The notes under the pieces are model-generated. The model was not told the DNA's origin and made no database searches. It saw only the letters and a list, made by a program, of their open reading frames with translations. Positions 25,124-37,163 of a DNA stretch of 64,000 bases are shown in pieces. The translations under genes were made by a program, and so were the position numbers. Numbering within the stretch: position 1 is the stretch's first letter; each line of letters begins with the position of its first letter. This DNA is from Poronia punctata (taxonomy: Eukaryota > Ascomycota > Sordariomycetes > Xylariales > Xylariaceae), in contig MU401652.1 in assembly GCA_022579005.1 (NCBI GenBank), positions 1 through 64,000 on the forward strand, given 5' to 3'.

Positions 25124-26157
25124 GGACAGTATGCCATCACAGTATTAGAATGGGGAGTTTAAACATTCCGGCGGGGCTAAGTAGGTAATCTAATCTCCGG
25201 TCTTGGTCACTCCCTCGGGATTGGCTCCGATAGAAAGTCCCGAATATGCATTGCAACGCCGTTTCCGGCACCACAAAACCGCCGTCCACAGTCTTGTAAA
25301 AATTGAGACAAGTCGGTGGAAGCTGCACAGATGATGCAACAGGTGTTTGGAATTGGGGATTTATACGCCCTAATATTCCCTGGTTGAGTAAAAGAGTAAA
25401 CGGCGGGACAAATAAATGCACACAACTAAGGTTAGATAGGTAAAACGCTCACAGACTTGATATATCCATGCTCTGTAGCATAATAACACAGACGAGTAAA
25501 ATAAAACGTGACCGTTTGCGTGACTACCTTAACACTGTAGCTTAGGTGCTTGCTGTCATCATGTACGAGTACGTGTCGATTGCGATGATGTAACTGTGAC
25601 TGATTTTGCTATGTCCATTGTATCATCGGGGTTGACTAACTAAATACATGTATACGTGAGGGGTTCGGATTCCTGTCTGCCCGTATTTAATCGACCCTCA
25701 AAGTTGGATCACTGCGGCTGGCACCCTCACTCCTACACAATATTATCCTCCAGACTGCAGTCAATAATACAATACCACCAGAGCGTGCTGGTTTGATGAC
25801 TATCGTTCACTCCTTGTTGTCTTTTATTTTCCTGCATACTAGAAAATTCTAATTATCTAGCCACGAGTTCAACTTGGGCTGTAAGTTCTGTGAGCCTCTG
25901 TTTAGCTTGGCAGCCTCCCGCTAGAGTCAACCCTCTGTTGCCCCTCGATCGGGTATAAAGATCTTCAACGAGTCGGCACGAGGAAAAGAGAGGTGGAGAG
26001 AGAGGTAGAGAGAGGAGGGGGCGCGCGGCGGCGTAGGTTCAGTCTTGTCATCTGGCCCAAGACTCAAGTGACGAGCTGGAATCTCGTCTTTTCTCGATTG
26101 GGACAGAGGATTACTTCAATCTTATTGGCTTGATAAATCAGCCCAATTTTTTAGACG
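25124..26157. other. Intergenic: promoter of the UBTD gene
   Basis: No gene seen. A purine tract (gagaggtggagagagagg-like, about 25980-26025) lies just upstream of the next start codon, probably in its leader. Confidence 0.4.
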
Positions 26158-27289
26158 ATGGTATGTTAGTATATACACTATTAAGTATTTCATTTCATCG
26201 CCTTTACACGTATGTCCAGCATGCCGTTGGCTTGGTCTTACCTAGACATCAGCTAAGGGGCAAGTCATTGTGAGCCAAGTTCTTTTTCTGACATGTGATG
26301 AAATACCGTAGGGCTGCTGCTTCTCAAGGTCGGCGGTCTCGAGTTCCCCTCGTGCCGCGAACGCGCCTCCCTCCCCAACCAGACTGCCTGGCCACGAGCG
26401 GGGGACCCACACCGTCACCATCTCAGGCCCGAATCCCCATAGCCCCGCCGTGACCCGCCACCGGCGACGCCACCTGCCTCTTTCTCAGATTATAGACAAA
26501 CCTTTGCGCCGGCACGAATGGGTCTCTGAGGATCATATTTGGACCCGCGCCGATCTCGACCGAAAACGCACCGAATTCTTTGATACGAGAGTTGAGGGAC
26601 GGCAGGAGATATGGCAAGCCATCCGGGCCGCTCTGGAGATCTTATGGGAGGTGGATAAACAAAAGGCAGCGGGCTCGGAGGTGACACACATGGACGACAC
26701 CGAGGGAATTGCCACTGCCCAGAGCTTGCTGAAAGCTGCCGGAATCACGTTGCCTAGCGGTGATCTGTCCAGTGGCGCTTACGACTTCGCGGGGAACGAA
26801 TATGTCATGCCCGACTGGGTAGTTAGCGATCCGAACAACATGGCGGAAGAGCCCGGTAGACAAACGGAGATCGAGGCGCACGCCAAGGGTGACGAACACA
26901 CCACAGGCGAGTCCACCCCCAATCCGCCCAGCGAAGTGGAAGGGAACGAGGGCGAAGGCTCGCGACGCCGGAGGGAAAGGGGCAAAGGTGGTTTTCATAA
27001 CCGCGTCAAAGTTCGTGCTCGGATGAGCGACAATCTTCCCGACGTCGTGGTCCGCATAGAGGCCGACGAGTCGGTGGCGAGCGTGGCAAAGAAGATTGCG
27101 GAAAAGATTGCAGTGTGTTTCACCTTACTTGATGCGACATTTCAAACCTGACGTTGTCTCTAGTTACCCGCATCTAGGAAAATCCGCGTCTTTTACTTGG
27201 GAAAATTCCTCCAGGAGAGCATTTCCCTGCAAAAGCAAGGTTGGAAGAAGGGCGACGCCGTAAACGCGTATATCTTCGACAGGTTGTAG
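26158..27289 (+). CDS. UBTD / DC-UbP family ubiquitin-like domain protein
   Basis: Predicted CDS join(26158..26160, 26312..27112, 27164..27289), 309 aa. The first coding exon is only the ATG; a 151-bp intron (gtatgt...ccgtag) follows. The spliced N-terminus MGCCFSRS is a textbook N-myristoylation plus palmitoylation signal, so the protein probably sits on membranes. Residues about 60-185 match the UBTD N-terminal domain: IDKPLRRHEWVSEDHIWTR, LDRKRTEFFDTRVEGRQEIW, then LKAAGITLPSGDLSSGAYD and GNEYVMPDWV. A charged linker follows. The C-terminal ubiquitin-like fold begins KVRARMSDNLPDVVVRIEAD and ends KIRVFYLGKFLQ...DAVNAYIFDRL. Animal UBTD proteins link to E2/E3 ubiquitination; the fungal role is little known. 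The 51-bp second intron is short but has good ends. Confidence 0.85.
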
Positions 27290-27358
27290 TAAGGATCTGG
27301 AAGATGGCAGCCTATTCTAGACTACCTGTTCGACACTTTCTAAGAACTTGGCATGTGG

Positions 27359-27541
27359 ATAACTGGCGTGATGCCAGTAATCCGAGATATCCGCTCTAAT
27401 GACCGAAATCTTGACTAGGGCTCGATTCATGGGGTTCTCGGATGATACGAATAACTGGCGAGATGCCAGTAGTCCCGGACATGCGCTCCAAGACCGAAAG
27501 GTTAGCTAAAACTTAATTCATAGGGTTCTCGGATGATACGA
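27359..27541. repeat. Two tandem copies of a ~92-bp unit with a conserved hairpin
   Basis: 27359-27450 and 27451-27541 are diverged direct copies. Both contain actggc-5 nt-gccagt, a 6-bp stem with a 5-nt loop. Both end with the same 21 bases, from about agggttctc to gatacga. No coding potential. Located downstream of the UBTD gene. Confidence 0.75.
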
Positions 27542-28317
27542 AGCCCTGGTTGAAGCTGCTCTGCACACGATGCTTCAAGATCCGCGCTTTACGATTCACT
27601 CCTTACGATCCACGCTTGCCGACGACATTTTAATGTCCCTCTTAACTCTAAGGCCATCGACGGGCCATGGGAGTACTAATCTGGGACTCGTTCTCTGGAC
27701 TGCCCGTTGTCGGTGTTGGTATATTGGTGCCGTTTTTGATTATGGTCGGAAAGCGTTTTGCACTGACTGCAGGAGAGTTTTGGATGTTAACCCCATTTTA
27801 TTTAGCTTATAGATACAGCACGGGATGCTTTTCAGTTAACTACGTCACAATAGGGTATTTACAACTAACTGCCTTATGCTTCTACGGCCATCTAGCCTTG
27901 GAGTAGATGCCCCATGGGCCACCAGCAAGGAAGGTGCATGGTATGGTGCTTGTGTTGTAGATATAGAGGGAAGCTGCGATTGGTACCGTATTTTTAGGAG
28001 AACCGCACTCCTCTTCTTGAGAGAACCTTCTATTTTTATCTGTATTTCCTTTCACCTAGAGCGACGACTAAAGCCCACCTACTACCCATGATTGCAGTGC
28101 ACGGTTTATAAGGCATCATTATATAAGGTAGACACCTAGATATTTTCCATCATTTCTGCCCGCTTACCCAATATACACTTTGGAAGAGCTTTATATATGC
28201 ACCCATAACACCCATGGAGTGTCATATCTGTATTATGTATTTCGAATTACCAAAATATTTATAATATATCATTTTGTCGGCAGTCGCGTCGCCCGGGGTC
28301 GCAACAACCCTGAACAA
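27542..28317. other. Intergenic between convergent genes
   Basis: No gene recognised. Short frames near 27667-28091 show no domain, signal peptide or splice support. Confidence 0.4.
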
Positions 28318-28614
28318 TTAAATACCAGGTCCCTTCTTCCGATCGACAATAGCGTTACGCATGGCGAAGTCGTCAACAGGACTCGCAAGCTCAGCCGGCT
28401 GCGAATACCCCCCATGCCCATGCTCATGTTCATTCCCATTCCCATGCCCATGCCCATACCCAACACCAGATGTATCAATACCACGTGTGCCCCCTACCGG
28501 CTGGTACTCGGGCGGATGATCATCGTGTCCGCGCATCATTGCCATGGGAAAGCCGCCCCCGGGTGCAGCAGCGTACCCGGCATTGTTGTTGTTGTTATTA
28601 TTATAGTATCCGTT

Positions 28615-28652
<38 letters not shown>

Positions 28653-29225
28653 GGTTCTCCTCGTCGGTCTGGCTATCTCTTCTAAGTCTTCTACGCCGAT
28701 TTTTCATCCTCCTAGGCCGAAATTTCCATAGGAGGAGAAGTAGGAGGAGGAGAAGGAGTAAACCGCCTATTACGCCGCCGGCGACTGTTTGATGTGTTAG
28801 TGAAACGAGTGAGGGTAAGTTGTGTAGGGTAGGTAGAGGTTTTTTTTTGGAGATTCGGATTTTTACTCACTGGCTCCTTTATTGTCTTTGTGTTTTTCCT
28901 CGCCGTCATTTCCATCATCGCTATCATCGTCTCCGTCGTCTCCGTCGTCCTCATCATCACTATCACTATCACTATCCTCATCATCATCGTCGTCATCGTC
29001 GTCAGTGTCGTCGTCATCATCATCGTCTCTTCTCGTAATAGACTTTATCTGGCTACCACATCCAGTCTCGAAACATCTCGTGGCGACATCGAAGCTCTTT
29101 GCGGTGACCGATATCACGTCGTTTTGTCGTTGCTGTTCTTGTTGTTGTTGTACCGGGGCAGCTATGCTGGCGTCTGCTAGAAAGCTTACTGCCGCCGACG
29201 CGGCAGCGAGTTTGTTGAAGCGCAT
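28318..29225 (-). CDS. Predicted type I membrane protein, acidic ectodomain and Gln/Asn-rich tail
   Basis: Not a known family to me. Predicted exons on the minus strand: 29225..28871 and 28784..28318, 273 aa. The 86-bp intron (gtgagt...aacag) joins NKGA to IAGGVIGG in frame. Residues 1-22 look like a signal peptide (MRFNKLAAASAAVSFLADAS, cut after IA). A CFETGC motif may form a disulphide. Residues 67-110 are almost all Asp/Glu/Ser. The membrane segment (about 119-138) is IAGGVIGG followed by eleven Leu and Trp. A strongly basic stop-transfer patch follows (KFRPRRMKNRRRRLRR). The cytoplasmic tail has 14 Gln in a row or nearly so, an Asn run, and a Gly/His-rich stretch. The layout (signal, low-complexity ectodomain, GG-rich helix, basic patch) recalls fungal Mid2/Wsc-like wall sensors, but no WSC domain is visible. 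Confidence 0.65.
28614..28652. repeat. (GTT)n trinucleotide repeat, encodes poly-Gln on minus strand
   Basis: Thirteen or so gtt units inside the cytoplasmic tail of the membrane protein. Its length is likely to vary between isolates. Confidence 0.8.
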
Positions 29226-30519
29226 CGTGGCGCGCGCGTGTTTGTATCCTCCGGGGGTCCCAATTAAATTAATGATGACGGATCTGCTTTCCTTCTTGTT
29301 TTACTTGTCGGTTCGGTGTCGTGAAATAGACGTTATTCGAAAGATCAAGGACTCAAATACCCATCATAACAAGAGGAAGTAAAGATGGGAGAGAAAACAC
29401 ACAAGATTAATCCTACCTATACCAACTACATGTACATATCAACAGCAGCGGCATTTATTTACAATCGCGGACCAAAATCTAAATAAAGCCATTCAGATTC
29501 AGATACCTACCTAGACTACCAAGACCGCCAGCCAGGGATACATGCATGCATGCATGCGCGCATGTAATGTGTCGGCAAAGTTAAATACACTAAACTTGAC
29601 CTAGGTAATTCAAGCTTCCTTCCGTCCAAGCGAACAAATAGAAGAGGAATCGATTTTTTGCACAGCCTAGGTGAGCTGCGCATTGGCATCATTGACGTGG
29701 ACCTATAGCTCCCCCACAAGAAAGTAAAGTATGTATGTACGTCAAGTCAACTTATAGACTCAAGGGGTCCAAACCAAACAAAGCAAGCACCTGCCTACAC
29801 ATACGTATATGTACGAGTAACGGCTTCGATCCGTATCGGGCTACGCCAAGGGTCTTGGGACTCGACTTGGGCGAAGCCCCCCGAATCTTGTTTGAAATCT
29901 GCGGGCGAGCGGGCAACATTCTTGATCCTTGTTGCTTGCTTTTCAGCTTTAAACATGTGGCGGAGCAAAATAGAGAAATCTTGGCTTCTGTCAATCGTCT
30001 CTCCTTGGCTAAGGTAGGTTAGAGATAACAGAACATACTGAACGTTTGTCTGGCAGGAACAGAACTTCGTATAGGAGAATGATGAAGAGAGAAATAAAGT
30101 CTTCAAGATGAATGTGTAACATGTCGGTGGATGGATGGATGGGATGGATGGGATGGATGTAGGTAGTTTGATAGAATACATAAAAGTGTTTGTTTGGTCC
30201 GGTTCATCATCAACCAGTGACACTATCTACGTACATGAAAAACGACATTGGCCTATGTACGTTTGGATCCGAAGGATCATTATCATCATTTGATGATGAT
30301 CCCGATAAGCGCGCCAAGTTTCCCCAAGCCTAACCTTAAAAAAACCTTATGATAATCCTCCCGTGCCTGGATACTCTTTCCCCTTTCCCCTTTCCCCGAG
30401 TGTCATGTGATGATAATACAGATTAACCAAATCATTATAAAAGAGGCTTAGACCGACTAGGTACCTAGTCGAGTTACCGATCATCGCTTCCACGACGCCC
30501 ACTTCTCGGGAAGCCTGCT
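29226..30519. other. Intergenic: promoter of the membrane protein and 3' flank of HIR3
   Basis: No gene seen. Contains an alternating atgcatgcatgcatgcgcgc tract (about 29541-29565), a ggatggatgg repeat (30126-30160), and an imperfect inverted repeat at 30274-30302 built of atcatca units. Confidence 0.4.
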
Positions 30520-33500
30520 CTACCCAGCTTCGGTGGATGAAGACGTCGCTTGGGTTTCGTCCCCGGAACTCTCGTGCTCTTCTTCTTGACTTCTGCCCCT
30601 GAGACCGGGGAACATGAGGCGCTCGGCCTCTTGTTCGTCTAACAGGTCTTCCGGCGGTACGTCGCTTAGGTCACTCTCATCGTCGGCCGAATCATGGACG
30701 CTACCGGGTTCTGAGCTTGACTCCCGGTCGGGCTCGTCGTCTTTCATATCCACGTCGCCATCAGCATCACCATCCGCTTCGCCTCTCTCAGTTTCTTCGT
30801 CGCTTTCCCTCTCGCCGTTGTCGTTCTCGTCGGCCGCAGGAGTCTTGCCACTAGATACGGAGCCACGAGACTTCCCATTCGTAGGCCTGGTCCCTTCTTG
30901 CATACGTAGAACCACTTGCTCCGCCTTGCGCAATACGTCGGCCCTTCGGATACCCGCTTTACGAGGCCGAGTGCCATCCACAGTCGAAACTGCGGATTCC
31001 CCTGGTGGACCCTCAGTCCCCGAGTTTTCGTGAGATTGAGGGTTCAAGATGCCACTAAACGGATTCAGATGTTTTGTGTCCGTGCTGTCCTTATCCTTCT
31101 CTTTGTCCTTGTCCTTGTCTACTTGTTGTGGTTCGGTCTGGACGCGGTCCTGCTCCTTTTCGCCGAGCAGCTCGGCGACATCCGGACCCGGCAATGATTT
31201 GCCTACGCTGTAATACAGCGCCGTGTAACAATCATTGATTAAGTCGTCAATGGCGCCGACCTTCATCAGCCCGCCGTTTAGTTTCTTTAATTCGATTACC
31301 TCCTGCAAGGCACGTAATGCAGGATGCGAGGACGCAGGGTCTGCACACCATTCGTTGATCCTTTTGGTGATGATGTCAAACTCTTCAGCCGTCGTCAACT
31401 TGAACTCGTCCTCGAGAAGGGGTGGGATCTGGTACGCCTGACGGATAAGTCGCAGATACGCAAGGCAGCACGTCTGCCAAAGATCGGTAAAGTGGTAATA
31501 ATCGGCCCCCTTCTTGCGTAGGCGCCGCAGCATGGCTTCAAAGTTTGTCCTATCCTTAAGCACGACTAGTAGCTTGACCACGAACCTCACGTATTGCTCC
31601 GTGTAGACATGGTGGCGTCCGGGCCGCTCGGCGTCGCATTTCCATACGTTCATCACCATCGTCTTGGTCAGCATGGCCTCCTTAAGTACGCTAAAAGCAG
31701 CCATGGCGTCAACAATGTTGGACTCTTCCGAATGTTCGTCGAACAGTATTCTCGCATGGCGCATGAATATGCGATGTTGCCAATTTGCCCGGTCCTTCTC
31801 ACGAAGATGCGTTAGTGTTCGTATGATGTAGGGCTCCCAGTCTTCCAACTCTGGTATCTCAACGTGACCCCCGTCGTCGATGGCATAGGGCTGTCTTTGT
31901 AGAACATCGGCGGCCTCTTGGGGATCCATGTCGCCGAGTATGACTAGTTTGTGCACTACCGACACGATTTTGTAATGAGGCTCTAAAATCGGATCCTGAC
32001 CATGTCGTGGTTTCGGTAGCGCCGACACTATCTTGACTGAATGCTCTAGGGCATCGATTACTGATTCGACTGTAGGTTGGTGTGTCTGATCATTGTGGTC
32101 GAGGCTTCCGGATGGCGTCATGTACATCTTCCATATGCATTTGGCATACATGTATGGGTTTCTAATAAGGGTCAGTTTTTAGTAGTTAGTGTCTAGCAAC
32201 ATACCTATAGGGTAGCGTAAGATGGCAAGGGGTCGTACGTACCGCCACTCCTTGGGTTTAACCTCCATGGCCTTTTTGAAAAGCCTGGCGGCGTACTTCC
32301 AGACCTTGTACTCTGACATTTGCGAATGCACGTCCTTTGTATCCGTCCCGCTCTCATGAATAATGAAACGCTTATGTTCGGAATGCTGAAACGGCTCCAT
32401 CGCAAACGGCTCCCTACTCGAGGCATACATGCGCATGCCAAACTTATGGAAGAGATCGTGAATCGTGTCGCTGGCTTCCTCGTTGTCGCCGATGATGACT
32501 GACCGCGAATGTGACAAGGCCAAGGTGTAGCAGTGGATTGCGTTGCGTTGATATTTCACTAGGTCTCCCCGCTCCTTGTTCATCTTGTCTGCGGTCCAGA
32601 GGACGGATTCGTCCAATTCATAGTCGAAGCACTCGGCCAGCCGAAACCAAGCGTCCCACTGATCGGGTGTGAACTGCAACTGTTGTCGTAAAAAGGTGGC
32701 ACCGATCCGGAGATCATCTGTGGCCCCTGGCGTCTGTCTACGGTTCAAGTCGACGCCTTTGAATTTGGTGAAAGCGATCATGCCCAGCAGAAAGAACCAC
32801 CTGTGTTTGGCAAGGGTGCTATCGGCCGTGTTCACACCGACTGCATCGATGGCGACGTTCCCTTTGAAGGCTTCGTACAGGCGGAGGGGGTGTATCGGTT
32901 TCGCCATGGCCTGATTGAAGATCCGGAGGTTCTGGATGAGTTGTTGGTTGGACTTGGTCTGCCCAATCGCTTGTTGCATTTGATCGATCGTGTTCTTGAG
33001 GTCTGACTTGAGCAAGTCCTTCATCGGCATACGGTGCGCCAGGACAGAAATTCTGGCGACTAGCGACATGGTATTGCGCCGCTCGAGCTTCTCGGGCGGG
33101 CATCCATGGTCCTGCACTTCGCACAGACCCACGCCTAGCTTAAGGCCGTAGAGATCATATAGGACTTGCCCTAGGTAGTCTTCCCAGTTGTCAATTATGT
33201 TTTGCTTTAGAAGCTCGATGCGCATCATCCGAAGGAAGATCTTGTTGGACGACTTGCAAAACTTGCGCAGCCCTAGCACCTGATGGATGGCGGCAAGATA
33301 TTCCGCTCGATCGCTCTCTGGCGTAGGAAATATGGTTTTGTTTTGGTTGATGCCGGTTTTAAATAGGGTGTACATGAGTGACCAGTTCCTGGCCTGCATC
33401 TCACGCAGCTTGTTCAGCAAGGACTGAAACGTCGCGCTATTGGACGCATGTTGCATCATGCCCACACGAACCTCATCCTCGTATATAGACGGCACGTGCA

Positions 33501-36406
33501 ACAGGCAGCACAGCTTAGCCAATGCCGCAATGCTGCATCGCAGGTGTTCCTCGTCCACTATGTCAAAGGCGGTGCTTTCGTTTAGGGCGGCTGATAGAGC
33601 AGAGATGAGCAAGTCATCTAGGAATTTCAGCATCTTCATAAACAACGGCAAGCGGGTCTCATCAGGCGCACTCAGGTACGCATCACGTTCAAAGTCGTCC
33701 ACGATCATCTCGATGCTTTTGAGGTGGCATGAAAACTGCTTGGTCTTGTACCCGATCTCTTCATACGCGGCCCCGAGCCGTGACCAGAGAGAGAGTCGTA
33801 GCTCGGTGCTGGTGCCCAGAAGGAACTTCCAGAGGTCGCGGAGGCCTTGACTTGCAGTTTCAGAAATCGGACGGTGCTTCACAATCGACAAAGAAGCGGC
33901 GCTTCCAAGCTCATCACTATCGCTGCCGTTCCCAGCGCCAGCGACGTTAGGCTCGTAGGCTTGGTCTTGCTCTTGCTCTTGGTCCATGGCAATAACGACT
34001 GACGAGGGGTTCAGTACAGGTTCTAAACTTTCAATGATTGGTAACGGATTCTTCAGGTCGGCGTTGAAGAGGCCGAGAAAAAAGTCCATGGTGGTAAGTT
34101 TAGATATCTCCCGATCCGCAGCGAAAGCCGAAACCTCGGGCATGACCGCGTTGTTGGGGAGTAGAATATTTACCGTAGGTTCTTCTTCGCTGAGCCGATC
34201 ACGGAGACTCTTCCAGCATTGCAAAACATGCTCTCTCTCTGCGCCCTCTATAAGTGTTACGGCAAATACAGAGGACCATAAAAACCGCATTGTCAACGAG
34301 TTATCCTCTTTTTCGGGCCGCTCCCTGCTCAACTGCGCAGCCAAAGCATACCAACGATCTAGTTTGACTTTCGTCCCCATACGCGTGGGCAAATCGACAG
34401 CGCTGTTTGGATTTGTGATACGTTCATATATGTCCAGATGCAATTCGCAAAGGACCTGTACCAGTTGATCAGTCGCTTCTTTCCTTGGGCTAGCGTGATC
34501 TGCTCGAGAGCAACACGAAAGCTCGTATTGAATACGTCGATAGAGGTCTTCATGCAGATACGTAATTGTTTGGACTACCGTTGTCTTCAACTCGTCGGAC
34601 CATGTGCTGTCCAAGTACCTGGCACAGACATGTTGTATCCAAAGAAAAATAACCTCGCCGAGATCCATCCAACCATCGTTGACTTTCCGAACGAATGCCG
34701 CAAGCCCCTTTGTCTCGTGGAAAGCAGGCCTGGAGCCCTGCTGCTGGGAACCTGGCTTAGAGTGCTCCAGGAAAGCGTTTAGCCCGACTGGCGACGGTGT
34801 TTTTTTCGCTAGTAGGATTTTAGCGTTTTCGTCGACAAACTTTGTCAGCGAGTCGCGTAAATCGACCATGGAGCGTCTGGACAGCTTCGTTGTCCGGTTA
34901 TCGAGAGCGCATAATTCTATGATCTCGCCCAGGCGGCCGAGTGTGTCCTTATCTTCTACACCTAGGTTCTCAGCAAAGTTGCGCGTCATCTGGAAAAGAT
35001 TTTTATCGGCAGCTTGGAAGGGCTGTAGAAGGGTTGCCATTAGGGTATTCGAGTCCAAGCCTTCTGCCGTGGTATCGCGCCGCCGGGTTCGTTTACTCCT
35101 TTTTTGATCTACGGCCTCATCATCCGCGCCATCTGGAAGGCCCGCAGCTGATTGAGAGCGCTTGCGTGATCCCAAGTCCTTTTTCTCCTGAACGCTATCG
35201 CCAAGTGCCATCTCGGTGTCGACAAGGGTCTCTTCCGGGCTCAGGGTCTCGTCACTTTTCATCTTAGGTGGCGATTTAGCACCTGGTAATTGTTCCTTTA
35301 GTTGTTCCTGTTCACCTCCATCTCGCTCTTTGGGGCCAACAATCAGCATCTGGACATCTTCAATAACATCCGGTATGTCGGCCATTTCGATCACAACCCT
35401 ACTGGCACCCACACCGGTGTGAGTAGCATAAGCGAGAAGAGCCAGCCCTAGGCTCGACCAGGAGGGGGCGGGGCCATGAATAGTACACTGCTGCGTGTCC
35501 AGCTCCTTCTTAGATCTTGGAATGTTAGGGGCAAGTGATTTGGTCGGGTCCGGGAGAAAAGGGAGTGGGTCGACAAATTTCTGGAGGGGCGCGGGCATTG
35601 TCTTCTTGACGAACGGAGCCATAGCTGGGTGAGCCAGAGCAACTTGATCATACAAGACCTGCAGTTGAGCTTTCAACTGCTCACCCGCGAAGCCCTCAGC
35701 GAGAGAAGGCGGATCAACCTCCTCGACAGCCGGGTCATCGTCGAGCTCGATAGCTGCCTCGAGGCAATATCGATTGATTCTTGCGCTACTTAGAAACGCC
35801 GCCACACGGGCAGCCCTCCGCCATAGTTCGGCATCGGATGGGTCATGGTCTAAAGATGTACTGAATTCGTCTAGAGCTTTGCGTGCCTGGTCGAGAACTC
35901 GCTCATCTCGGAGCAACGCGCTATCATCGCCTGCGTGTGTCTTGGCCTTGTGGCGGATACCGTCAAGCACAAATTGCCCATGGTTTTTGTAGGCTAGATA
36001 CAAGGTCTGAGGCAGACTGCTGGCCGCGCTGTCGATATCGGGCTGGGCCACGTCGAGGGCGCTCGGAAATGTCAATTGGGCGGTCAAGTCAGGGGCTTGA
36101 GCTTGCTTCTCCGTCCGCTCAAAGTCGGTGACGCTCTCCGGAAGGCGAAATATCTCGGATTGGAAGAGGTCAACATAGGCAGCCCTAGCCTCTTCGTAGT
36201 ACTTCGGGCCGTGGGAGTGGAGTTTGAGGGCGGCTTGGAAACGCTTGAGCGCTTCATCGATGAGCAGTTCGCGAGAAATATCAACCTCCTCGTCCAAATT
36301 GTCTTCGGGTTCGACATTGATGGCTGCGAAAGCAGACTGTGTCTTCGGTTAGCAAAAGCTGCCAATAAATAAATGGGCTACGAGTGACCGTTGTTCGCCT
36401 TACCAT
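30520..36406 (-). CDS. hir3: Histone transcription regulator 3 (HIR3/CABIN1 homologue)
   Basis: Large subunit of the HIR histone-chaperone complex (with Hir1 and Hir2), which deposits H3-H4 outside replication and represses histone genes. Predicted exons on the minus strand: 36406..36404, 36336..32243, 32161..30520, 1912 aa. Exon 1 is the ATG alone; a 67-bp intron then leads to SAFAAINVEPEDNLDEEVD, the conserved start. The 81-bp second intron uses a gtacgt donor and joins KPKEWR to NPYMYAKCIWKMYMTP; the nearby gtatgt would break the frame. TPR-like helical repeats run through the protein (DEALKRFQAALKLH near the N-terminus; ARLFKKAMEVKPKEW near residue 1350). PKPRHGQDPILEPHYKIVSVVHKL is a strongly conserved block. 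The C-terminus is very acidic (SDEETERGEADGDADG and further), as expected for a histone chaperone. It is complete and of normal size. Confidence 0.92.
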
Positions 36407-37163
36407 TTTGCTAGATTGAGCTTCTCAACCCTGCGACACTGGATTGAATGCAAGGTATAACTTATTGAATAGTAGTCGCATAATGAAAAGGATTTCACAC
36501 GGCCTCCCTTTTCACGGTATCCTCATTTCCATAAAGCTACAACACCAGATTCGGTTTGAAAGCGTGGCGATTCTTGTGTTTTTAGGTGGAAGGGTAGGAA
36601 GTAGGTACTTTCGGTTGACGGCTTATGCCTGCAAGTGTTCTCCATCACGCGTTGGCAGTGCTTAACGCGACAAGTTCACTCTGTAGACAGATAGGTACTT
36701 CCTACTCTTAGTGCCAAGGCTAAGGTATTAACAGTTCCTTGCTGTCCCTTGGTCTACACGTAATAAGTTCGGCTTGGAGGTAGGGATCTAGAAAGTTTTA
36801 GTGGACAAGAGGGAATGAATGGCCTGTGTGGCTTGAACTCGGGGGAACTGGTCGTCCCTACCCTGGCGGCTGGAACGTCTGTGCCCTTGCAGGTATGTAC
36901 CAACACCTCATTCAGTACTTACAGTAGGTAAGTACCTTGCTTCGATTTGGACATTACAACTAACCTTACGACCGAGCATTTTGGGACGCGACTTGTTAAA
37001 TACAGAACGTACCGTCGCCAATCAACCACAAACAAAATATTCCGGAATCAGAATAAGCGAAATCGTTAGATCACATCGATCTGGGAAAGCCGTATCTAGA
37101 TAGCTACCTACGAGTAGGGGCTAGCAAGGAGAGCACTCCTTGTTCTCCAACAGAACTATCACC
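36407..37163. promoter_or_regulatory. Shared divergent promoter region (HIR3 / ChAPs gene)
   Basis: 757 bases between divergent genes, holding both promoters. taggtac/ggtaggtact-like words occur repeatedly. No gene seen. Confidence 0.5.

Noticed and set aside
24309..25148. 279-codon frame overlapping DIM-5 in another frame, and a 206-codon antisense frame
   Set aside because: Both are by-products of the GC-rich third positions of DIM-5. The Arg/Ser/Thr-rich translation is not protein-like.
32162..32212. Use of the gtatgt donor at 32212 for HIR3 intron 2
   Set aside because: It joins the exons in the wrong frame. The gtacgt donor at 32242 gives the conserved KPKEWRNPYMYAKC.
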